A stretch of 38,489 bases of DNA from an uncultured Clostridia bacterium (GTDB taxonomy: Bacteria; Bacillota; Clostridia; Christensenellales; UBA1242). Both the position numbers and the translations under genes were made by a program. The stretch lies in the NCBI GenBank assembly GCA_937907645.1, contig CALCWV010000015.1, positions 1-38,489 of the forward strand, in the 5' to 3' direction. The notes under the pieces were generated by a model, which had not been told where the DNA came from, ran no database searches, and worked only from the letters and a program-made list of their open reading frames with translations. Shown piece by piece: positions 22,956-33,000 of this stretch (positions are counted from its first letter, which is position 1; each line of letters begins with the position of its first letter).

Positions 22956-23786
22956 ATGGAAAAAATTGAGATCAAAGTTAAAAGTGCAGACAAGCTAAGC
23001 AACGTTTTGTTAGCTTATGGCTTTTCATATAACAATATAAACAAAATAATCAGAAGTAAGGATGTTAGAATTGACGGTGTTAAGACAAATGTGGACGAAA
23101 TTGTCGTTCCAGGGCAAGTTTTAACTGTTTTTGTTGCTGCACTTCCGGGAGATAAGTTCAAAAAGGTGTATGAAGACGACAATGTGCTTGTCATTGACAA
23201 GATGTCGGGCATAGAAGTTGAAGGGGAAGACGGATTAGAAGGGAAAATCCCTGGTGCAATCGCTGTTCACAGGCTTGATAGAAATACAGAAGGCGTTTTG
23301 ATTATGGCAAAGAACAAGAATGCTGAAAAAGAACTGAGCAGTGCAATCAAAAAACAGCTATTTGAGAAGAAATATCTCGCTGAAGTTGTTGGGAAGACAA
23401 ATTTTAAGGGAGAAAAGTACTCAGCATTCCTTGTAAAAGACAGTAAGACAAGCTCAGTCAAAGTCTTTAAAAACTTTGTGCAAGGGGCTGTTAAGATTGA
23501 AACTATCTTCAAAACACTGAAGAACGGATCGGAAACTAGCATTGTTGAAGCGTCTCTTGTGACGGGGAAGACTCATCAAATCCGCGCACATTTAGCGTTT
23601 TTAGGAAATGCGATTGTTGGTGACGGAAAATATGGGAAGAACGAAGATAACAAAAAATTTAAGGAAAAGAAGCAAAAATTACACTGCTATAGCCTAAAAT
23701 TAAATGGACTTGGGGGCGATCTTGCATATTTGAACGGAAGAAAGTTCGTGTCTCTGCCTGATTGGGCAAAAAATATAAATTTTTAA
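22956..23786 (+). CDS. RluA-family RNA pseudouridine synthase
   Basis: A 276-aa enzyme that isomerises uridine to pseudouridine in rRNA or tRNA. The N-terminal S4 RNA-binding domain spans about 1-60. The catalytic motif HRLDRNTEG contains the active Asp108. Later motifs GKTHQIRAHLAFLG and IVGDGKYG are typical of the RluA group. The exact target uridine cannot be told. It is transcribed divergently from yabP, with its own promoter and a weak GAGG site 9 nt before the ATG. A terminator follows. Confidence 0.92.
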   Translation: MEKIEIKVKSADKLSNVLLAYGFSYNNINKIIRSKDVRIDGVKTNVDEIVVPGQVLTVFVAALPGDKFKKVYEDDNVLVIDKMSGIEVEGEDGLEGKIPGAIAVHRLDRNTEGVLIMAKNKNAEKELSSAIKKQLFEKKYLAEVVGKTNFKGEKYSAFLVKDSKTSSVKVFKNFVQGAVKIETIFKTLKNGSETSIVEASLVTGKTHQIRAHLAFLGNAIVGDGKYGKNEDNKKFKEKKQKLHCYSLKLNGLGGDLAYLNGRKFVSLPDWAKNINF

Positions 23787-23818
23787 AATATAAAACTCAG
23801 TTTTAATTTTTAGAAAAT

Positions 23819-23847
23819 AAAAAACCGTGCATATTGCGGTTTTTTTA
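23819..23847 (+). terminator. Terminator of the pseudouridine synthase gene
   Basis: An A run, ACCG..CA TAT TG CGGT as a bulged stem, then seven T. The stem is short, but the A/T flanks extend it. Confidence 0.6.
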
Positions 23848-23870
23848 ATTAATTTTTATATATTTATTTG

Positions 23871-23885
23871 TTCGATTTTATCGAA
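23871..23885. other. Inverted repeat upstream of the giant gene
   Basis: TTCGAT TTT ATCGAA, a 6-bp perfect palindrome with T/A-rich flanks, about 80 bp upstream of the -35 of the giant lipoprotein gene. It could be an operator; no regulator is known. Confidence 0.3.
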
Positions 23886-23965
23886 TAAAGAGGCATTTTT
23901 GCTGCTGTGCTATTTTAAATATTAAAAATATATTTAAAAAAATATTATTTTATCCTTTATTTTAT

Positions 23966-23995
23966 TTGATAAAATAATACAAAAAGTGATAAAAT
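23966..23995 (+). promoter_or_regulatory. Extended -10 promoter, probable leaderless mRNA
   Basis: -35 TTGATA (23966-23971), 18-bp spacer, -10 TAAAAT (23990-23995) with a TGa extension. +7 is the A of the ATG at 24002. The two elements lie in a direct repeat of TGATAAAATAA (23967 and 23987). Confidence 0.6.
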
Positions 23996-24001
23996 AAAAC
24001 T

Positions 24002-27000
24002 ATGAAAAAGAAAAAAATATACATTAATGTTCTGAGTGCTTTTGCAATGTCAACTTTCATTGCAGGGGCATTTTTAATTTTTGCATGCGGCAAAACCGAC
24101 ACAAACGGAGAATTTAGCAAGGACAGACTCCTAGTTTCTAAGGGCGAAGTCTTTGGTGTTTCAGATTACTTCAAAGGGAGTGACAAAGTTGAGTTTATCT
24201 CTATGGACGAAAACATTGTTGACGTGGAAGAGGATTTGTTTGTCGGCGTCAACCCTGGGCTAACATACATCTATTCTGTTACGGACGGAGTCAAAGGCGA
24301 CTACATAGAAATTTTTGTTAAGGACGAGTTTAGCGAGCCAAAGGGGATTGAGCTTAGCGAAGATGGGCTTGTTTCATGGAACAACGTCTATTCTTACATC
24401 GGTGATGAGCAGTATACTGCTGAGTACGAATTAAATCTAAACGGGAACATTATTTCGAGCAGAGAAAATTCTTATCAGCTTGAAAGTGAAGGCGAGTACA
24501 CAATTAGTATTAGAGCAGCAGGACAGGAACTTATTGATCCTTCTCCATGGGGACGCCAGATAACCTTGTATTATCAAAAAATGGGCAAGCCTCAAAATAT
24601 TACATTCACACCATCTGAAGATATCACTTCGATGAAGGGAGTGTTATCTTGGGATGCAGTCGATAGAGCAAAATACAAAGTCGTTGTTGACAGCATTGAA
24701 TATGAAACAACTGAAACTCATATGGAGCTTGATTTTAGCAGGTCGACGAGAAGATCAGTCTATATTTCTGTGGAAGCTATAGACAAACAAGGCAAATTTA
24801 TGTCAAGCAAAAGTGCAATTTCACTCTACAAACTTGATCAGCCAAAAGTAATCTATCAAGACGGCGTGTTAAGCTGGCAAGCCGTTGAAGGTGCAGAAAA
24901 ATATAACGTTATTTATTCTGGAAAAGAGGGTTATTCGAACTTTGTTACGTCAGACTTAAGTACAACACTTGAAGGGGTCGACGCTGGGGTTTATGATATT
25001 ACAGTTCAGGCACTTGCAGGGCTCAATTACATTAATAGCGATAAGATAGCCCTTGACAACAAGGTTGTTAAACTTGGCAAGAGCGATGTTACTTACACTC
25101 TCGGCGATGGATATGTCGATGTGAATATTTCCACGACATCAGACTACTTAAAGAATTTCAAAATTTTAAAGAACGACGAAGAGATAAGCGTGTCAATTGG
25201 AGAAGGAAATAGTGTTACAACAAGAATAAATTTGACCGCTGGAGTCTACGACTTTAAAGTTCAATCTCTTCCTTCATACAACGGGCTTAATGTCCTTCCT
25301 ATGGACGGCGTAAGTCAGGTTATTTCATCGGATTTCACTGACGCAAAGAGAATCTATATGCTCGCAGAGGCAGAAAGTTTTGTTCACTATTTTAACGATC
25401 ACCAAAATTCTATTTTAGAATTTAACAATGTTGAAAATGCTGAGTCATATGAAGTTATGATTAATGGAAAAGCTGCTACCACAATCGAAACATCAGTTGT
25501 TGGGAACAAAGTTAAGATTAACCTTGGTGCAATTGATAGAACTGAGTTTAACATTCAAGACGGAAAGTCATTTAATATTGATTTAATAGCTAAGAAAAAC
25601 GATGACACAATTAACTCATTGACGAGAAAAACTATAAACGTGTACGACATTGTAGAGGGCAAAGACGCAAACGGCACAGACTTTGAAGAGAGAAAGTACT
25701 CTTGGAAAGGTGTGGGAGATGCAGAGTATGGCGTTACAATTTATAGGACAGCGGACAGTAACTATGATTTAAACGGCTTAGAACCTATCTTCTCAGGCAA
25801 GCTTGAAGAAACAAACACAGCTGAGCTTCCAGCTGGATTCTATGTTATCCAAATTAAAACACTGACTACGGACAGCGATAAATATTGGAGCAGTAGTGAA
25901 GTTATGACAGACAACTTCATTGTTAGCGAAAATGAGGAGAATCCATACTTCCTTGACTTCTACTATGACAGTTCTCTTTCAAGTGAGTTCTCAGGATATG
26001 TAATTAAATTCAAAATTCCAACAGCTGCAGAAACTTACTATTTAAATCCAAGAAAATATCAAATTTTTGTCAATGATACAAAGATTCTTGAGGCGGAAGC
26101 ATCTAAGATAGAGCAGATTTTAACATATGATTTCTCATCAGATTTTAAATTTGATGCAGGTGTAACAAAGATTGTGCTTAGAACTATCTGTAGTGACGAC
26201 GAACTTGCAAAAATACAGAAACCATCAGATCTTTCTATTCTTAATGTCGAAAAACTTGAAGCTCCAGATAAGGAATCTGTTAGCACTAAAGATGACAACA
26301 TACTAAAAGTTGCACTTAAAGGCGATGCAGAGCAAGTTGTTCTTTCAAAGGACGAAACTACCTTTGAAGACGAGAATGGATATCTTCAAGAAATCGACTT
26401 ATCTAAGTATGTAGGAAGTTTCAACATCGAGGCATATTACGATAGTCACAAAGATTTCACAACAGACGAAGATTTTACAATAGGAAACTACTACATTGAA
26501 AGCGAAAAGTTCACTATCGCTTGCCAGAGAGATGAAATCCCTTCAAACTTTAGTTACTACAAGAAAGAGATTTCTTTTGATCACAACGGAAAGGCTGACA
26601 AGTTTAATTTGATTATAAAAATTAAAACAAAGAACGATTCAAATGGCAAAACTTGGAAGACTCAGATTGGAGAAAAAACTTTCAATCTCGACAATCTAAC
26701 TTCAGTCCTTGGAAGCGAGTTTGGTGCATATTATTCACAAAAAGTTGAAATGACAATTGACATCTATTCTTGCGTATCCAAGTTTGTTGGAGATACATAT
26801 TTCATCTCATCAATCAACGACACAGAAACAAGCAAAGGAATGGCTCATATCAATGTTACGCAGCTTGAAAATGTTACGGATTTAACATATAACAAGACAA
26901 CGGATAAGCTAGAGTGGACTTCAAATAACCCTAGCGACACAAACTATGAGATCTATATCAACAATAAACTTCATGGCAAAGTTAATGTTGACGCAGGCGA

Positions 27001-30000
27001 AGAAGGTGGAGTGTATAAATATGAATATTCCCTTGCAGGATTTATAACAGCTCCTGGGGAGGAATACAACTTCAAGCTTATTGCAACAAAGAGAAATTCT
27101 TTTGACTCAAATGTTTCTAACGTGTTAACAGTTAAAAAACTTAAGAGCTTGGATTCAATAAATGTTTACACAAACAAGGACGACGAAACTACATATATCA
27201 AGTGGGATCTTACAAGCGAGCAAGTGAACCTCGTTGAAAGTATTGTTATCAACGACATCAGCTATACAGTTACAGAGCAAACGGGAAGCATTGTGCTCCC
27301 TAACGAAGTTGTGCGCATTAAGCTTATTTCAAAGGGCGAAAGCAGCACGAAGCTTCAATACAGAGACAGCGATACAACGGAATTTACAATAAGAGAAGCT
27401 GCTGACAGCGATTATTCTAATTTTATTAGCGGAACAGTTGTCAAGAAAGAGTCTAGTGACTGGCTTGTTACATCTGACCTTGATTCAAGCTATATCGAAT
27501 GGACTGCATTTGAAGATGACAACGTTTGGAGCGGCAAACAAGCTGCTGTTAATTATACATTTGTAATTTACAAGCAGGACGGTTCAGTTTTCAGTAAAGT
27601 AGACACTGGAAACAAAAACAGAATCTCGCTTAGCGACACAACATTGAAGAGCTTAGTTAAGGGCCAATATAAATTTAACGTTTATGCGTGCTTCGAGGAA
27701 TATTCACTCAGTGACAAAGGGGAAGCTTCATCCCTCACAAAATACTTATCGGCAGAGAATATTTCAATTAAGAAACTTGCAGACGTACAAAATGTGAGCT
27801 GCAGTTTGGAAACAACGGCAAAAGATAATTATGAAAGCGAACTCGCCAAGAAGCTCACAATTTCGTGGAATCATGATGATGCCTCAAGCGAAGTTTATTA
27901 CAACGTTCAGCTTTTAAATTCAAATCATGAAGTTGTGCTTTTAAAAGCAGTAAGCAGCGAGCTTCAAACCGAGATTGAGCTTGGAGAAATCTCATCTCTT
28001 GAAGTTAAATATATAAGCATAACCGCTTATTCACCAAGCCATTTATTTAGCAATTCAACTGAGATCCAAGTTATGCAAAACGAAACTCCAAGTGCGGTTT
28101 TGAGTGACGACGGAATAATAACAATAAATAGCTCTTCCGCATCAAGAAGATATATTATAAAAGCGGAGATTGCCGGCAAAGCATATAACTATGTTTTAGA
28201 CGGATCAAAAAGCATCAATATCTATGATTGCTTTAAGCTCGAGGACCTCAGCGGCAGCATCAAAGGACAGAAAGAAAATTTAACAATATCAATAATTTCT
28301 GTCGGAGACGACCAAACGCTTCCAAGTGAGAAGAAGGAAATAATCAAAAAGGAAATCTTGGGACAGGGCACTTATGACACTTATGCAGGATTCATCTTCT
28401 TTAGAAATGAGTTCGCAAGCAAAGTGCACATCCTTTATAAAGACGGAGATCAAATTAAGGAGGAAGTTTTAAGTTCTCAGCAGATTTTATATAAAGCGGG
28501 CGACATTGAAAAGTACACTTACTTTGCACCAACAAATTCATACATCGTTGCAGACAAAACGCAGTATATGGGCGGATTTAGGTTTGAAATTCCAGTTTCA
28601 TGGAAGGGAACAACCAAGACATTCACATACTACTTTGAAAAGAATGGCATGGGAAATTCTTGGACAGATTTAACTCTTCAAACAAATACAAAACAGATTG
28701 AAGTGAAGGGCTTTGACACGATTTCAGATGTACAATTCAGCATGGACGAAACAACAAACCATATTTCTGGAAAGATGATTACATCAAAAGAAGGCGGAGT
28801 GTTCATGGAAGTACTATATAGCAACTATACTTTGCTATATGGATATTCACAGGAAAACGAAATTCCAATTTGGAACATTGAAGACAACCTAACAATAGGA
28901 ACTCTTCCTGCTGGACAGTACACCTTCAGAATTTGGAACATGAAAAAAGATGTTGAAGATCGCACAACGTTCTCTTCTCCATATGAATTTGTTTATGAAA
29001 AGAAAGCAAGTGGAATTAGCAATGCGAGAGTTGCAGAAACAGGATATTTTGAGTGGGATGATTCAGATTCAACTGCAGGAAAATATTTAATTGAATGCGA
29101 CGACGACAACTTTGTTGTAACAGAAAAGAGATTTGATTTAATTCTATTAAATAAACACACATTTACACTTACAATCAAGAAGATTCACGACATCCCATTT
29201 GGTGGAAGTGTAAAACTAAGCGAACTAGGTGGAACAGTTATCACAGTTACAGATCCAATAACCGTAAGCAGTGAAACACTCTCATTCTCAGATCCTTGCT
29301 CATTCAAAGAGATAACGGAGGATGCAGAAGTAGTTTTAGAGGTTCCAGACGCATTGGAATACAATTTGCTTATGGAATACAACGGCAAAACATACAAGGC
29401 CGAAAAGTTCACAAAAGATTATGGAAGTGCAAACTATCTTAAAGTTAGAGAAATTGATTTGATTGACCTACTTGGAGAAGATTTTACAAGCGATATTAGC
29501 AAAGTTAAATTTTCCATCACAGAAGAAGGTAAGGTAAAATCGCCAAGTGTAGAAGTAAATTTAAGCTTGAAGAAAAATAGCGATAGCAGAAAGATAACAC
29601 AAGTGAAATCGGGAAATCTCTTCGACGAATATCTAGTTTACGAGTCAGATCTTGCAAATGCCAAGAAAGCAATTTTGAGAATGACGAACAACTTTGGAGA
29701 TCAAGTTTATGACGGTCTTGAAGAGATTGTCTCTGGCTACTGGGTTGAAATGGAAGATGAGCACAGCACTGGTTTCTATGCAGAGCTTCCAACAAACTAC
29801 GTTTCAAGCAAAAAAGTCAGCGTAATCAAGATTGGAGAAATCTTGGACAGACTTGTAATGCCAGAGGGAACGACTTATACAATTGAAGTTGCTCCAATTC
29901 ACAAAAATACAAGTGTAGAGCAAATAGATTGGCTATCCACAGTTGGCACATACAAGCGACTTTCTGGAATTAGTAAACTGAGAGTAAACGAAGACGGAAC

Positions 30001-33000
30001 CAAGGTTATTTGGGCGGACAACGACAAAGATCCTCTGACAAGTTACTATCTTGTAAAATACAACGACACATTTAGATATATTTCAAAAGACCTTTCAGAG
30101 ATTCTTTACACGGAGTTTATTGCAGGAGTAAAAGACGACCTAGAGGTCTATGCAATTAGCAGTAGCACTGGCGAACTCTTCTCAGTTAAGAGAGTTTTAA
30201 AAAATGTTGAAAGAAACAGAACTGTTTCGAATAAATATATCAAGTTAACAGACGGAACGCTGGCTTTAAGCTGGGGTGAAGGTCTGACACAAGCGGAAAA
30301 GAATCTGCTTATGAATACTTCAACAGAGAAAGATACGACAGACAAGATTTTTGAATCTGGAAATCTTATCAAGATTTTGGAAATGATTGAATATCGAGCA
30401 TATACGCTTGTTTATCCAAAACAAACAGTTGCGGAGAAAGTTGCAAATTCAAATTATCTTCTTCCAATTGGCTTTACCTTCTCAGAACTTAAAAACGAGC
30501 AAGTTGAAATTAAATTCGTCAAAGATGGATTAACAAAATCAGCTATTGTCGATGCAACATATCTATTCGAAGCTCTAGATGATAAATATATTGACATTTT
30601 AAAGAAAATTAGAGAATCAATTTCATCTGAATATCCTTTCTATAGCACTCTTACAGCATTTATTAATCTTGTTTCAGCGAAAGAAACAAGGTTTAAAGGA
30701 ATAGCTTGCGACAGCATTCTATTTGATGAAATTGGTGGGAATATTGGAAAAGATATTGAAGCTGGCTCTTACAAAATTATTATGAATCAGCTTGGGAATC
30801 CAAATAGATCGACACTTAAATCTGACGATAATATAGTAATTTCTAGTGCAGAAGTTCTTGCTGCACCAGATGTAATATTAAACAAAGAAGATATTGTAAA
30901 TAGTGCGGCAGCTCAAGAAGTTTTAATTTCAAAGTACTCAATCACATTTAAACCTGTTGGGGCAATCAAAAACTACAGATTACTTCTTAGAAGACCTGAT
31001 GGTGAAGCTTTTGATCAAGTTTACAACATCAAAAATGTCAACGGAGAGTGGCTATTATACTATGGAAATAAGCAGACCTTCAAGTTAACTCTTTTAGATA
31101 ATGGATATATTCAAATTCCTATCAATACAATAGGAGATCAAACAGGCATTGACACAATTATTTCGACTGACAATCAAGAATACTCAGCATATCTTTATGC
31201 TTGTGGGCAAGATAATCAGTTTAACAGCAAGACATTCAAAATGAATTTGCTCTTCTTAGCTCAAAATAATATCAATATAAACAAGGGAAGAGTGAACTTT
31301 GGAGTCTTCAGACATAAAGACAAAGCTTTTGACTCAATGGTTATCTATAAGATTGAAGGAGATTCAACTTATCACGTTTCATTACTTCAAAGATCTGGAA
31401 CTATCATTGACTATCTTCCAAGTGACAATGGACAATATAATTTCATTTCCTTCTTGACAAGGGGTGGAATATCAGAGCAATACACAATGTACATCGATAG
31501 CCCAATTTATATGATGAAAAATCCATTCAAGCTATACAACCCAACTGTTAATATCGTAGATGGAAAATTCGTTATTGATGAAAACACAAATAACTCTACT
31601 CTCTACAGCCAAAGCGGATATCAGAGAAGATACACCATTTACAACGACATGAGCGGTGCAAATGGAGGCCTTCTAACAGAACCTATCGAAGAGAACAGAT
31701 ACAATTATGAAGCTGGGGAGTCCAAATATGAGGGAGATTATCTAATATATAAGGAAAGCGAGAAATTAGCGACAAAATTCTCTATACAAAACAACGGATC
31801 AAATGGTGGAATGCTGGCGGAGGATACTGAAATTGACGCCCTACTTGGAAAAATTTCAATATTGAAGTTTACTGACAGCGATATGGCACAAAGTAGTGCT
31901 GTTTTCCAATCAAAAGTTATTGATATTCAAGCAAGAATGTTAAAGGATATAGAGATATCTCTTGATGAACAAGGAGACTTTGTTTGGAGTGAGTCATCTT
32001 CAAGTAATATCGGAGATTTAACTTCATCAGGAAACAAACTCGTATATAAAGTTATAATTGAATACTGTAAGGCTGACACTATCGACGGTGAAACAAAGTA
32101 TCCAACATATTACACTGAGGAAATCTACACAACAAAGACATCTTATCTTTCAAGATTACTACAAAATCCAGAAGATAAGGATAAATATAAGTATAGAATT
32201 AGAGTTTCTGCAATGTATTATGGCACAAGCGGATCGCTGGACAATGAAATAACAACACTTGAGGGAGAAAAGTACTATAAGCTCAGCAATGCAAAATATG
32301 ACAATAGCGAGGCTATGATCTTAAGATCAAATGAAGCTGTATCTGATACATATGAAAGACTTGTTGAAGTTAGTGGATTAACAATAGCCAACGGAACAAT
32401 TTCTTGGCTTTATAATAATGACGATGAAAATCAATTCTTGCTATATGCTTCGAAAAACGCAGATAGCACTGACAGAATCCTACTAGAAATAAACAAGGAT
32501 GACTTAACAATCTCGACAGAAGGGCAACAAAGAAGATATACCTTTGCTCCAAAAACTGAACTGGCTGAAAACACGAATTACTATCTTGCTATAAAGGTCG
32601 TGAGATCTGATAAGTTAAACATTGCATCACAAGAAACGCTTTATGATAGTACATTTATAAAACTTCCAGAAGTTAATGATAATCACATAAGTTTTATCGA
32701 GGATACTAAAAACGGCAAAACGACATTAGACTTTAGTGCATACAAGACACTCTTAAATCCAATTTCAGGAACAAGAAATTACTTTAAGCTAAAAGTAGAT
32801 CTAACAATCGGAGGTGAGCGTAAGTCAACTAATCTCAGTCCTGCTGGAAATATGAAAATCACTCTTTGTACAAATAAGAACGATATTGATGAAAACAATA
32901 ACATCTATTACATGGATCCAAATGTAGCATCAAAGGTGAGATTGGAGGTTTCTCCAATGGCAGTGGATATTAAAAATGTAATCAATGGCTCAGTTTCAAT

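Noticed and set aside
29517..29807. Antisense open frame inside the giant gene
   Set aside because: It has no ribosome binding site or recognisable domain, and the sense frame continues through it.
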